Source: an uncultured Clostridia bacterium
Lineage (GTDB): Bacteria > Bacillota > Clostridia > Oscillospirales > Acutalibacteraceae
Reading direction: 5' to 3'
DNA length: 64,000 bases
Assembly: GCA_945787805.1 (NCBI GenBank)
Contig: CALZID010000001.1
Coordinates: 186,001-250,000, forward strand
This document shows, one piece after another, positions 33,531-42,188 of this stretch. The stretch's first letter is position 1; each line of letters opens with the position of its first letter. The notes beneath the pieces are model-generated. The model was not told where the DNA came from. It searched no databases and was given only the letters and a program-made list of their open reading frames with translations. A program made the translations under genes and the position numbers.

Positions 33531-34757
33531 ATGAAAGTTTATGAAGAACTCGTTGCCCGCGGCCTTATTGCACAGGTAACAAATGAAGAAGAAATTAAAA
33601 ATCTTGTTAATGAAGGAAAAGCTGTTTTCTATATCGGCTTTGACCCGACTGCTGACAGTTTGCATGTAGGTCACTTTATGGCTCTTTGCCTTATGAAAAG
33701 ATTACAAATGGCAGGTAACAAGCCAATTGCACTCATCGGTGGCGGTACTGCAATGATAGGCGACCCGTCGGGAAGAAGTGATATGCGACAAATGATGACA
33801 AAAGAAACAATTCAGCATAACTGCGACTGCTTTAAAAAGCAGATGAGCCGTTTTATTGACTTTTCCGACGGTAAAGCACTTATGGTTAATAATGCCGATT
33901 GGCTTCTTGACCTTAACTACATTGATGTGCTTCGTGAAGTCGGCGCTTGCTTCAGCGTTAACAGAATGCTTACTGCCGAATGTTATAAACAGAGAATGGA
34001 AAAAGGTCTTTCATTCCTTGAATTCAACTATATGATTATGCAGAGCTACGACTTCTATGAGCTTTTCCGAAAATACGGATGCAATATGCAGTTCGGCGGT
34101 GATGACCAATGGAGCAATATGCTTGGCGGTACAGAGCTTATCAGAAGAAAACTCGGTAAAGATGCACACGCTATGACAATTACACTTCTTCTTAATTCAG
34201 AAGGCAAAAAGATGGGTAAAACACAGTCAGGCGCAGTTTGGCTTGACCCCAATAAAACATCACCGTTTGATTTTTATCAATATTGGAGAAATGTTGACGA
34301 CGCCGATGTTCTAAAATGTATCAGAATGCTCACATTTTTACCGATGGAAGAAATTGAAAAGATGGATTCTTGGGAAGGCAGCCAACTTAACACTGCAAAA
34401 GAAATTCTTGCATTTGAACTTACAAAGCTTGTTCACGGTGAAGAAGAGGCGATAAAGGCTCAGGATGGCGCAAGAGCACTTTTCTCTGGCAAGGGCAATA
34501 CAGAAAATATGCCAACAGTTGAACTCGTTGCAGACGATTTTAACGAAGACAGCATACTTGTTGCCGATATTATGATTAAAGCGGGAATTGCAAAGTCGAA
34601 AGGTGAGTGCCGCCGTCTGATTGAGCAGGGTGGAGTTTCCGTTGACGACGATAAGGTTACAGAGCCTTTTAAAGCCCTTAATAAGAGCGATTTTGAAAAA
34701 GGATATGTAATCATTAAAAAAGGCAAAAAAGTCTTTTATAAGGCTGTTTTGGCATAA
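33531..34757 (+). CDS. tyrS: Tyrosyl-tRNA synthetase
   Basis: The product is 408 aa from ATG 33531, preceded by AAGGAG. The class I core is clear: [12 protein letters not shown] with the HIGH-like HVGH (residues 45-48), [28 protein letters not shown] for tyrosine and tRNA binding, and KMGKT (227-231) as the KMSKS loop. A C-terminal S4-like RNA-binding domain ends the protein ([18 protein letters not shown]). It charges tRNA-Tyr in the cytoplasm. Expression is controlled by the T-box leader just upstream, and a terminator follows at once. Confidence 0.98.
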   Translation: MKVYEELVARGLIAQVTNEEEIKNLVNEGKAVFYIGFDPTADSLHVGHFMALCLMKRLQMAGNKPIALIGGGTAMIGDPSGRSDMRQMMTKETIQHNCDCFKKQMSRFIDFSDGKALMVNNADWLLDLNYIDVLREVGACFSVNRMLTAECYKQRMEKGLSFLEFNYMIMQSYDFYELFRKYGCNMQFGGDDQWSNMLGGTELIRRKLGKDAHAMTITLLLNSEGKKMGKTQSGAVWLDPNKTSPFDFYQYWRNVDDADVLKCIRMLTFLPMEEIEKMDSWEGSQLNTAKEILAFELTKLVHGEEEAIKAQDGARALFSGKGNTENMPTVELVADDFNEDSILVADIMIKAGIAKSKGECRRLIEQGGVSVDDDKVTEPFKALNKSDFEKGYVIIKKGKKVFYKAVLA

Positions 34758-34768
34758 ATGCAAAAGCA

Positions 34769-34805
34769 AAGGCTTACTGAAATCACTCAGTAAGCCTTAA
34801 TATTT
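34769..34805. terminator. Terminator after tyrS
   Basis: AAGGCTTACTGA (34769-34780) pairs perfectly with TCAGTAAGCCTT (34787-34798) over a 6-nt loop, followed by AATATTTT. On the other strand it may also end the lysine operon, whose last stop is 21 bases away. Confidence 0.8.
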
Positions 34806-34819
34806 TATGAGAATTAAAA

Positions 34820-35272
34820 TTATGAATTAAGCGCTGAAAATACGGCATCGCCGTCATGGCTGTAAACAAGAACAGAAATATCAACTTCAGAAGTGGTAAT
34901 CATTCTGATTTCAGCATTTGTTGAAGCAATAGCAGAAAAAACATTTGCCGCAATACCCGGACAATTTTTCATACCTTCGCCAAAAACAGAAATCTTTGTA
35001 TTACCACTGCTGATTGCAAGTTTAAGCTCGGGGTGGAGTTCACGAAGCTTTGAAGCCGTTTCAAAAACCTTGCCTAAATCGTCATCATTAACCGTGAATG
35101 AAAGGTTTGAAGTTTTACCTTGCGGAGGATTTTGTGAAATCATATCAACATCAATTCCCGCACCTGCAAGCATTTTAAAAATTTCTGCTACAACTTTAAA
35201 ATCGGCAGGGGAATCGTTAATTGAAATAAGCGTAACATTTTCAATCATTGTAATATTGTCAATTGTTTTCAT
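34820..35272 (-). CDS. Stand-alone double-ACT protein, like the aspartokinase regulatory part
   Basis: The product is 150 aa made of two ACT domains and nothing else. It aligns by eye with the C-terminal regulatory half of aspartokinase: GIDVDMISQNPPQGKTSNLSFTV in the first domain, then TKISVFGEGMKNCPGIAANVFSA and EIRMITTSEVDISVLV in the second. In Bacillus LysC a beta subunit of similar size comes from an internal start; here it is an independent gene with no kinase domain. It is the last gene of the lysine-riboswitch operon, 12 bases after dapB. It probably binds lysine or threonine and either forms a complex with an aspartokinase encoded elsewhere or regulates alone. Confidence 0.85.
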   Translation of the reverse strand: MKTIDNITMIENVTLISINDSPADFKVVAEIFKMLAGAGIDVDMISQNPPQGKTSNLSFTVNDDDLGKVFETASKLRELHPELKLAISSGNTKISVFGEGMKNCPGIAANVFSAIASTNAEIRMITTSEVDISVLVYSHDGDAVFSALNS

Positions 35273-35284
35273 TGTTATATCTCC

Positions 35285-36037
35285 TTATGAGTTAACTAAA
35301 TCTTTCATTGAGTAAAAACCCGGTTTTTTTTCTACAAGGAATAATCCCGCATTGACTGAACCCGTTGCGAATAACTGCTTTGAATATGCAGAATGTGAAA
35401 TCTTAATAACTTCATCCGGTCCTGCAAATATAATTTCATGTTCGCCGACAATTGTTCCGCCACGGACTGCGTGAATACCGATTTCGTTCTTCGTTCTTTT
35501 CATTCTCTTTGAATGACGGTCAAATTCATAAATGGGTTTTTCATCTAATGCTTCTGAAATGGAATCGGCAAGCATTAAAGCAGTGCCGCTTGGAGCATCA
35601 ATTTTTTGGTTGTGATGTGCTTCAACGATTTCTATGTCAAAACTGCCTTGAAGAATTTTTGCGGCTTTTTTTGCAAGCTCTGATATAAGACTCACACCGA
35701 TTGACATATTTGCCGAAAAGAATAGGGGAACATCATTTGAAGCAAGTTTAATTGACTCAATTTGTTGCTCATTAAGACCTGTTGTAGCTATTACGGCAGG
35801 CATTTTCTTTTCTTTCGCAAATTTAAGCAAATCGCTGAGCACTGACGGATGCGAGAAGTCAATTATCACATCGGCATCAATATCTATATCATTAAATGAC
35901 TTGAATACGGGGAATGTAGATTCTTCTGTGGCCAAATCAACACCGGCAACAATTTCACAGTCTTCACGGCTACTAACGCACGCAGTAATTGCTTTACCCA
36001 TTTTTCCGAGTGCACCGCTTAAAATAATCCTTGTCAT
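35285..36037 (-). CDS. dapB: 4-hydroxy-tetrahydrodipicolinate reductase
   Basis: The product is 250 aa. The N-terminal Rossmann motif is LSGALGKMGKAI, the catalytic and substrate part is EAHHNQKIDAPSGTALMLADS (His-His and Lys), and a C-terminal HEIIFAGPDEVIKISHSAYSKQLFATG segment follows. It reduces the DapA product to tetrahydrodipicolinate with NAD(P)H in lysine and cell-wall diaminopimelate synthesis, and in spore formers the pathway also supplies dipicolinate. The gene is in a tight minus-strand operon, asd-dapA-dapB-ACT, under the lysine riboswitch. Confidence 0.97.
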   Translation of the reverse strand: MTRIILSGALGKMGKAITACVSSREDCEIVAGVDLATEESTFPVFKSFNDIDIDADVIIDFSHPSVLSDLLKFAKEKKMPAVIATTGLNEQQIESIKLASNDVPLFFSANMSIGVSLISELAKKAAKILQGSFDIEIVEAHHNQKIDAPSGTALMLADSISEALDEKPIYEFDRHSKRMKRTKNEIGIHAVRGGTIVGEHEIIFAGPDEVIKISHSAYSKQLFATGSVNAGLFLVEKKPGFYSMKDLVNS

Positions 36038-36059
36038 ATTTTCACATCCAACAAAACAA

Positions 36060-36950
36060 TTAAATCAAATCATACTTTTTAAGTATAGCTTCGAGCTTAG
36101 CTGTTTTAGCGTCATCCATTTCGCAAAGCGGCATACGGAGGGGACCTACATCAAAGCCCATCATCTGCATGGCAACTTTAACGGGTATTGGATTGACATC
36201 CATAAACATTGCGTTGATAAGCTCAAGATATTTAAGTTGAAGCTCAGCGCTTTCTTTAATCTTACCTTCAAGATAAAGTGCGGGAATATCGTGTGCAATT
36301 TTCGGACAGATATTGGAAAGAACGGAAATTGAACCTTTACCGCCCAATGACATAAGGGGAACAACCTGGTCATCATTACCTGAATAAACATCGAGTTTAT
36401 CGCCGCAAAGTGCAATTGTTTCTGCGATTTGCGAAATATTTCCGCTTGCTTCTTTTGTGGCAATAATATTCTTGTGTTCACAAAGCTCGGCATAAGTTGA
36501 CGGAAGAACATTTACGCCCGTTCTGCTCGGAACATTATAGATAATAATCGGCTTTGATGAATTATCGGCGATTGCCTGATAATGCTTTACAAGACCGTGC
36601 TGTGAACATTTGTTATAGTAAGGCGTTACAACAAGCATTGCGTCTGCGCCGGCTTTTTCAGCATCATTTGAAAGTTCGATTGCATAAGCAGTTTCGTTAC
36701 TGCCGGTTCCTGCAATAACGGGAATTCTGTGATTTACAACATCACAAGCAAACTTGATAACATCTGAATGTTCTTTAGGAGTGAGAGTTGCACTTTCACC
36801 GGTGGTACCGCAGATAACAATTGAATCGGTACCGTTAGCGATATGAAACTCAAGAAGATTTTCAAGTGACTTATAGTTTACACTTGTATCTTCATTAAAC
36901 GGTGTTACGATTGCAACACCGCAGCCAGTAAAAATAGGATTAGTACTCAT
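36060..36950 (-). CDS. dapA: 4-hydroxy-tetrahydrodipicolinate synthase
   Basis: The product is 296 aa, a TIM-barrel class I aldolase-type enzyme. It contains GTTGESATLTPKEH, the catalytic Tyr in VTPYYNKCSQHG, and the Schiff-base Lys in IIATKEASGNI. It condenses pyruvate with aspartate semialdehyde made by Asd, the gene just upstream. The gene is 21 bases after asd on the same transcript. Feedback by lysine at the enzyme level varies in the family and cannot be judged here, but the riboswitch provides lysine control of the message. Confidence 0.97.
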   Translation of the reverse strand: MSTNPIFTGCGVAIVTPFNEDTSVNYKSLENLLEFHIANGTDSIVICGTTGESATLTPKEHSDVIKFACDVVNHRIPVIAGTGSNETAYAIELSNDAEKAGADAMLVVTPYYNKCSQHGLVKHYQAIADNSSKPIIIYNVPSRTGVNVLPSTYAELCEHKNIIATKEASGNISQIAETIALCGDKLDVYSGNDDQVVPLMSLGGKGSISVLSNICPKIAHDIPALYLEGKIKESAELQLKYLELINAMFMDVNPIPVKVAMQMMGFDVGPLRMPLCEMDDAKTAKLEAILKKYDLI

Positions 36951-36971
36951 AAAAATTCTCCTTATTGGAAA

Positions 36972-38051
36972 TTAGTCCATATAACCTTCTGCACAAAGAA
37001 GTTCAGCCATAAGAACCGCACCGCCGGCAGCACCGCGAAGTGTGTTGTGCGAAAGACATACGAATTTGTAATCATACTGTGTGTCTTCACGAAGACGGCC
37101 GATTGAAATAGCCATTCCGTTTTCAAGGTCTCTGTGGAGCTTGGTCTGCGGCATATTATCTTCTTCAAAATAGTTAAGGAACTGCTTTGGCGCAAGGGGA
37201 AGGTTCAGCTCTTGTGCACGGCCTGAAAATTCCTTCCATACATTTAATATTTCTTCTTTAGACGGTTTATTCTCAAATCTTACAAACACCGCACCCATAT
37301 GTCCGTTTGATACGGGAACACGAATACATTGCGCCGTAAAGTTGGGTTCGGTTGCAGGAACAATTTTATCGCCTTCAATTTTACCCCAAAGTTTAAGTGG
37401 CTCTTGTTCGCTTTTTTCTTCTTCGCCACCGATAAAAGGAATTACATTGTCAACCATTTCAGGCCATGTTTCAAATGTTTTGCCCGCACCAGAAATTGCC
37501 TGATATGTACAAACAAGAACATCTTTAATACCGAACTTTGAAAGCGGGAAGAGTGCAGGAACATAGCTTTGAAGTGAGCAGTTAGATTTAACTGCGATAA
37601 ATCCGCGCTTTGTACCGAGTCTTTTTCTTTGAGCAGGAATAATCTTTGCATGGTCTGCATTGAGTTCAGGAACAATCATAGGAACATCGGGAGTATGTCT
37701 GTTTGCGCTGTTGTTTGAAATAACGGGACATTCTGCTTTTGCATAAGCTTCTTCCAATGCTTTGATTTCATCTTTTTTCATATCAACTGCGCAGAAAACA
37801 AAATCTACCTGTGAAGCGATTTTTTCAATGTCTGCGGTTGCATCCATCACAATCATATCTTTCATCGCTGCGGGGATTTCTACATCCATGCACCATTTTT
37901 TGCCTACTGCGTCAGAATATTTTTTTCCTGCCGAGCGTGGGCTTGCAGCGAGCACTTTAACATTAAACCAAGGATGGTTATCCAAAAGTGTCATAAATCT
38001 TTGGCCAACCATACCTGTTGCGCCGATTACACCAACATTATACTTTTTCAC
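36972..38051 (-). CDS. asd: Aspartate-semialdehyde dehydrogenase (archaeal/fungal-like type)
   Basis: The product is 359 aa. The NADP-binding start is GVIGATGMVGQRFMTLL, and the catalytic Cys lies in VKSNCSLQSYVPALFPL. The SNCSLQ motif and the layout (PRSAGKKYSDA, SNNSANRHTPDVPMIVPELN, VSNGHMGAVFV) fit the class best known from archaea and fungi, not the NPNCST motif of Bacillus and E. coli enzymes. It reduces aspartyl phosphate to aspartate semialdehyde, the branch point to lysine and threonine/methionine. It is the first gene after the lysine riboswitch; GGAGG precedes the ATG. Confidence 0.95.
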   Translation of the reverse strand: MKKYNVGVIGATGMVGQRFMTLLDNHPWFNVKVLAASPRSAGKKYSDAVGKKWCMDVEIPAAMKDMIVMDATADIEKIASQVDFVFCAVDMKKDEIKALEEAYAKAECPVISNNSANRHTPDVPMIVPELNADHAKIIPAQRKRLGTKRGFIAVKSNCSLQSYVPALFPLSKFGIKDVLVCTYQAISGAGKTFETWPEMVDNVIPFIGGEEEKSEQEPLKLWGKIEGDKIVPATEPNFTAQCIRVPVSNGHMGAVFVRFENKPSKEEILNVWKEFSGRAQELNLPLAPKQFLNYFEEDNMPQTKLHRDLENGMAISIGRLREDTQYDYKFVCLSHNTLRGAAGGAVLMAELLCAEGYMD

Positions 38052-38092
38052 TTGAAATTACCTCCAAAAAATGATAATATATCATTCGTTAT

Positions 38093-38127
38093 AAAAAATC
38101 AGTAATGATTATGACACCATTACTGAT
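38093..38127 (-). terminator. Terminator of the lysine riboswitch
   Basis: On the minus strand ATCAGTAATG (38118-38127) pairs perfectly with CATTACTGAT (38098-38107) over a 10-nt loop, followed by a T-run (38093-38098). This is the expression platform that ligand binding should favour. Confidence 0.85.
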
Positions 38128-38326
38128 AAAATACATAGGTATTATGGTTTTCATAATACGAAAGCACTCCATCAAATAATGATGACAGTTGCATTACTGT
38201 TAATAATACAACCAGAAAACACATTTCCCAAGCCCTGTTTTTCTTCGGCAACAAACCCTTTTCCGTTTTATCAAGAACTCTTGGGAGTTTCAAAAACGGT
38301 ACTGATTTTTGTTGCGCCTCAATCGC
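38128..38326 (-). promoter_or_regulatory. Lysine riboswitch (L-box) aptamer
   Basis: Read on the minus strand, conserved L-box blocks occur in order: GAGGCGCAAC, an AGTA element, GGAAAAGGG, GCCGAAG, GGGCTTGGGAA, CTGGTTGT, ACTGTCATC and TGGAGTGCT. The intervening segments form the expected stems, for example GTATTATG/CATAATAC at 38139-38159 near the terminator. With high lysine the aptamer should close and let the downstream terminator form, shutting off asd-dapA-dapB-ACT. Confidence 0.9.
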
Positions 38327-38332
38327 TATATT

Positions 38333-38361
38333 ATAATACCATTATAGCGTGTTTGTGTCAA
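38333..38361 (-). promoter_or_regulatory. Promoter of the lysine operon
   Basis: On the minus strand a perfect TTGACA (38356-38361) is 17 nt from TATTAT (38333-38338). A second TATAAT-like box nearby is spaced less well. Transcription would start just before the aptamer. Confidence 0.7.
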
Positions 38362-38400
38362 ACATTTTTAAGATTTTCTATATTTTAACGGAGAAACATA

Positions 38401-39429
38401 ATGAAAAAATCACAATTTTACTACGATTTGCCCAAAGAATTGATTGCTCAAACTCCAATTGAGCCCCGAGACCATTCAAGAATGATGGTTTTATCAAGAA
38501 AAAATAACACAATTGAGCATAAGCATTTTTACGATTTTATTGAGTATTTAAACCCGGGTGATTGCTTAATTCTCAATAATACCAGAGTGTTACCGGCAAG
38601 AATGTACGGTGTTAAAAAAGATACCGGAGCAGTTGTTGAATTTTTACTTTTAAACAACCTTGGCAATGACCGTTGGGAAACAATTACAGGTCCGGGAAAA
38701 AGAGCAAAAAAGGATGCTGAATTTACATTTGGCGACGGTATTCTTACATGTAAAATTGAAAAAGTTCTTGAAAACGGTAACAGAATCGCAAAGTTTTGCT
38801 ATGACGCTTCAAATATTTTTGAGGTGTTGGATAAAGTAGGCGAAATGCCTTTGCCCCATTATATTACTGAAAAACTCGAAGACAAAGAGCGCTATCAAAC
38901 CGTATATTCAAAAGAATTAGGTTCGGCAGCAGCGCCGACGGCAGGGCTTCATTTTACAGACGATATAATGGCAAGAATTCAAGAAAAAGGTGTTAAAATC
39001 GGATATGTAACTTTACATGTCGGTATAGGCACTTTTCGTCCTGTGAAAGCTGAAAATATCGAAGACCACGAAATGCACTCGGAACATTATCAAATTCCGA
39101 AAGAAACCGCAGATTTAATTAACGAAACCAAGCAGAACGGCGGTAGGGTTGTCGCAGTAGGTACAACTTGCTGCAGAACACTTGAAAGCGTTATGCAAAG
39201 TCAAGGTGAAATGAAAGAATTTGACGATTGGACAAATATTTTTATTTATCCCGGTTATGAGTTCAAATGTATTGACGCATTACTGACAAACTTTCATTTA
39301 CCCGAAAGCACCTTAATAATGCTTGTATCTGCATTTTATAATAGAGAAAAGATTTTAGATGCATATAAGATTGCAGTCGATGAGAAATACAGATTTTTCA
39401 GCTTTGGCGATTGTATGTTTATATATTAA
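38401..39429 (+). CDS. queA: S-adenosylmethionine:tRNA ribosyltransferase-isomerase
   Basis: The product is 342 aa and matches QueA end to end: [77 protein letters not shown] and the C-terminal [17 protein letters not shown]. It transfers and rearranges the ribosyl part of SAM onto preQ1 in tRNA to form epoxyqueuosine. GGAG precedes the ATG. It is divergent from the lysine operon and directly followed by tgt, which puts the preQ1 base into the same tRNAs. Confidence 0.98.
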   Translation: MKKSQFYYDLPKELIAQTPIEPRDHSRMMVLSRKNNTIEHKHFYDFIEYLNPGDCLILNNTRVLPARMYGVKKDTGAVVEFLLLNNLGNDRWETITGPGKRAKKDAEFTFGDGILTCKIEKVLENGNRIAKFCYDASNIFEVLDKVGEMPLPHYITEKLEDKERYQTVYSKELGSAAAPTAGLHFTDDIMARIQEKGVKIGYVTLHVGIGTFRPVKAENIEDHEMHSEHYQIPKETADLINETKQNGGRVVAVGTTCCRTLESVMQSQGEMKEFDDWTNIFIYPGYEFKCIDALLTNFHLPESTLIMLVSAFYNREKILDAYKIAVDEKYRFFSFGDCMFIY

Positions 39430-39439
39430 GGAGAAATTT

Positions 39440-40570
39440 ATGTATAGGCTTATAAAAAAATGCGGAAATGCCCGCAGAGGTGAATTTCACACAGTACACG
39501 GTACTGTTCAAACACCGGCTTTTATGAATGTTGCTACGCAGGGTGCCATAAAAGGCGGCGTTTCAGCGTATGATTTGAAAGATATTAACTGTCAGGTGCA
39601 GTTATGCAATACTTATCATTTGCATTTAAGACCGACGGATAAACTCGTAAAAGAAATGGGCGGACTTCATAAATTTACGGGTTGGGACGGTCCGATTCTG
39701 ACAGACAGCGGCGGATTTCAGGTGTTTTCATTGTCATCACTTCGTAAAATCAAAGAAGAAGGCGTATATTTTTCTTCACATATTGATGGTCGTAAAATTT
39801 TTATGGGGCCCGAAGAAAGTATGCAAATTCAGTCAAATTTAGGCTCAACAATCGCAATGGCTTTTGATGAATGTGTTGAAAATCCCGCAAAATATGAATA
39901 TTCAAAACAGTCCTGTGAGAGAACAACAAGATGGCTTATCCGTTGTAAAGCGGAAATGGAAAGGCTGAATTCATTACCTGACACAATTAATAAAAAACAA
40001 ATGCTTTTCGGCATAAATCAGGGTTGTACATTTGACGATTTGCGTATAGAACATATGAAAGAAATTGCGAAGCTTGATTTAGACGGCTATGCAATCGGCG
40101 GACTTGCGGTAGGTGAGCCAAAAGAAGATATGTATCGCATTATTTCTGCAGTCGAACCGTATATGCCCGCAGACAAAATCCGATATTTAATGGGTGTCGG
40201 TACTCCCGGAAATATTCTTGAAGCAGTCAGAAGGGGAGTTGACCTTTTTGACTGTGTAATGCCAAGTCGAAATGCCCGTCACGGTCATCTTTTTACAGAT
40301 GAAGGTATAATAAATATTAACAACAAGAAATATGAAAAAGACGGTTTGCCTATTGACCCCAATTGTAATTGTCCGACATGTCAAAGACATTCAAGAGCAT
40401 ATATCAGGCACTTGTTTAAGGCACAAGAAATTCTCGCTATGCGGCTCTGTGTAATGCATAATTTGTATTTTTATAATAATCTTATGATAAGAATTCGTGA
40501 AGCGCTTGATAACGATACATTTGATGAGTTTTATAACAAATATGTTGACAGACTTGACACAAGAATATAA
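39440..40570 (+). CDS. tgt: tRNA-guanine transglycosylase
   Basis: The product is 376 aa from ATG 39440, set by AAGGAG; the frame is open further back into queA but without a start signal. It is a TIM-barrel enzyme: PAFMNVATQGAIKG at the start, ILTDSGGFQVFSLS with the catalytic Asp region, GGLAVGEPKEDMY, YLMGVGTPGNILEAVRRGVDLFDCVMPSRNARHG with the nucleophile Asp, and the zinc cluster near NCNCPTCQRHSRAYIRHL. It exchanges guanine-34 for preQ1 in tRNAs with GUN anticodons. Confidence 0.98.
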   Translation: MYRLIKKCGNARRGEFHTVHGTVQTPAFMNVATQGAIKGGVSAYDLKDINCQVQLCNTYHLHLRPTDKLVKEMGGLHKFTGWDGPILTDSGGFQVFSLSSLRKIKEEGVYFSSHIDGRKIFMGPEESMQIQSNLGSTIAMAFDECVENPAKYEYSKQSCERTTRWLIRCKAEMERLNSLPDTINKKQMLFGINQGCTFDDLRIEHMKEIAKLDLDGYAIGGLAVGEPKEDMYRIISAVEPYMPADKIRYLMGVGTPGNILEAVRRGVDLFDCVMPSRNARHGHLFTDEGIININNKKYEKDGLPIDPNCNCPTCQRHSRAYIRHLFKAQEILAMRLCVMHNLYFYNNLMIRIREALDNDTFDEFYNKYVDRLDTRI

Positions 40571-40594
40571 TATTGTCAATTTTTTGAAAAAATG

Positions 40595-40623
40595 TTGCAA
40601 AATATATTTTATTTATGTATAAT
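40595..40623 (+). promoter_or_regulatory. Promoter of yajC
   Basis: TTGCAA (40595-40600) and perfect TATAAT (40618-40623) with a 17-nt spacer, 38 bases before the yajC start, which has a GGAGG site. Confidence 0.7.
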
Positions 40624-40661
40624 ATATGAGTTATTATTTAAATAATTTGGAGGATTTTTAA

Positions 40662-41069
40662 ATGACAAACTTTATTTCACTTTTGATGATGAATAATGCT
40701 TCCGGTGAAGGCAGTGCGGCCGGCGGTTCAGCGTCAATGATTATTATGATGGTTGTTCTGTTTGCGGCTATGTATTTCTTTACAATAAGACCGCAGAAAA
40801 AACAGCAAAAAAAAGAACAGGAAATCCGTGAAAGCACCCAAATCGGTGATGAAATTACAACAATCGGCGGTATTTGCGGTAAAGTCGTTTCTGTAAAAGA
40901 CGATTCAATTGTTATTGAAACAGGTTCTGACAGAAATAAAATCAAATTTATGAAATATGCAATCCAAACAAATCACACGGCTAATGAAAAAATTCAAGCC
41001 GAACGCGAAGCTGCAAGAGCTGCAGCGGCTGAAAAAAAAGGCAAGAAGAGTAAAAAAGACGAAGAATAA
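40662..41069 (+). CDS. yajC: Preprotein translocase subunit YajC
   Basis: The product is 135 aa with one membrane helix (about residues 25-45, MIIMMVVLFAAMYFFTIRPQKKQQKK), the YajC core (IQIGDEITTIGGICGKVVSVKDDSIVIETG) and an extra Lys/Ala/Glu-rich tail that is longer than in most YajC proteins. It accompanies SecDF at the Sec translocon. The gene follows queA-tgt as in many bacteria, but secD and secF are not next to it here. A terminator lies just after its stop. Confidence 0.95.
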   Translation: MTNFISLLMMNNASGEGSAAGGSASMIIMMVVLFAAMYFFTIRPQKKQQKKEQEIRESTQIGDEITTIGGICGKVVSVKDDSIVIETGSDRNKIKFMKYAIQTNHTANEKIQAEREAARAAAAEKKGKKSKKDEE

Positions 41070-41088
41070 TTTAACATATTTGAGTTTT

Positions 41089-41126
41089 ATCCCTCATATT
41101 CTTTATTGAATGTGAGGGATTTTTTT
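41089..41126 (+). terminator. Terminator after yajC, overlapping the next gene's RBS
   Basis: A 13-bp stem (41089-41101 with 41108-41120, one G-T pair) is followed by six T residues. The 3' arm contains GTGAGGG, which serves as the ribosome-binding site of the next gene, and its ATG begins right after the T-run. Confidence 0.85.
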
Positions 41127-41537
41127 ATGCACAAAAAACTTTCAAAAAGAAAAGAATACCCGGTAATAATACAAAACACTTTTGGCTTTGTTCTTTCATC
41201 GGTTATCGGTATTATAACAACTTTTATAATTTCAATTTTTTTAACCCTTATTTTAAATAAATCAGAATATTTACCGCAGAAGCTGAATTTTTATTTATCA
41301 TTTGCAGTCTTGCTCGGCAGTTTGATTAGCGGCTTCATTTCGTCTTTTAAATGCAGTTTAAAAGGCATCCTATCCGGATTAGCGTCAGCAATTCCGCTCT
41401 CGCTATTTATTACTGTTGCTCTTTTGTTCTTTTCTGACGGTAAAATAATAAGTGAAACAGGCTTTTTATATTTAGTTATATTTATTTTTTCAAGTCTCGG
41501 CGGAATATTAGGTGCAAATACAAAAAGAAGAAAATAA
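41127..41537 (+). CDS. TIGR04086-type small membrane protein
   Basis: The product is 136 aa from ATG 41127; a TTG at 41106 is in frame but lies inside the hairpin loop. It has four hydrophobic segments with the small-residue pattern seen in the TIGR04086 family of Clostridia (NTFGFVLSSVIGIITT, LGSLISGFISS, FIFSSLGGILGANTKRR). The family often lies next to yajC and has no known function. The C-terminal tail is basic, so it faces the cytoplasm. Identification rests on neighbourhood and topology. Confidence 0.75.
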   Translation: MHKKLSKRKEYPVIIQNTFGFVLSSVIGIITTFIISIFLTLILNKSEYLPQKLNFYLSFAVLLGSLISGFISSFKCSLKGILSGLASAIPLSLFITVALLFFSDGKIISETGFLYLVIFIFSSLGGILGANTKRRK

Positions 41538-41549
41538 GGAATGAAATCT

Positions 41550-42188
41550 ATGTCAAAAATTATTAGAGTAAAAAGAAAAAACAAAGCAATTTTCCATAGA
41601 ACAAATTCTAAATTTGAGAATTTAACAAACGATAGATATAAGATAATTTTAGTCATTATATCAATTATTTTTATTTTGTTTGGCAGTATTTTATATGCTA
41701 ATCATCCTGAAACTTCGTTTATTGAAATATTAAACGATAAAATCGAATTTTTCAAAACAGACAATATATTGAGAATTTTTGTTTTTCTCTTTAAAACAGA
41801 AGTCATTTATTTTCTGTTTTCAATGTTTATCGGAACAAGCTTTGTCGGTACACCGCTAATTATTTTGCCCATATCTGTAAAGTGCTTTATTACGGGATAT
41901 CTCGGCGCATATATGTATAATGAATTTGAATTAAAGGGTGTTATGTTCTGCTTGCTGTTTGTTTTTCCTTATACCGCAATCACGGCTGCATCACTGTTGT
42001 TTGCTTCAAACGAAAGTATCTATATGTCAAAAACTTGCTTTAACGCAATTACAAATAAAAATACAGCCGACAATATTTCAGTCAAGCTGTATCTTTTAAG
42101 ATATTTGTTTCTTATTATTATAAATGGAGTTTGCGCATTATTTAACAGTGCTTTAATTGTTTTATTTATAAACAAAATCAATCTTTAA
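41550..42188 (+). CDS. SpoIIM-like (stage II sporulation protein M) membrane protein
   Basis: The product is 212 aa from ATG 41550, which lies 9 bases after AAGGA; an ATG at 41541 touches that site. It has five hydrophobic segments. The middle (FIGTSFVGTPLIILPISVKCFITGYLGAYMY, then ELKGVMFCLLFVFPYTAI) resembles the core of the SpoIIM family. SpoIIM with SpoIID and SpoIIP forms the peptidoglycan-degrading machine of engulfment. The convergent neighbour is xerD, which also lies near spoIIM in Bacillus, and this supports the call. A basic N-terminal tail precedes the first helix. The similarity is moderate. Confidence 0.65.
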   Translation: MSKIIRVKRKNKAIFHRTNSKFENLTNDRYKIILVIISIIFILFGSILYANHPETSFIEILNDKIEFFKTDNILRIFVFLFKTEVIYFLFSMFIGTSFVGTPLIILPISVKCFITGYLGAYMYNEFELKGVMFCLLFVFPYTAITAASLLFASNESIYMSKTCFNAITNKNTADNISVKLYLLRYLFLIIINGVCALFNSALIVLFINKINL

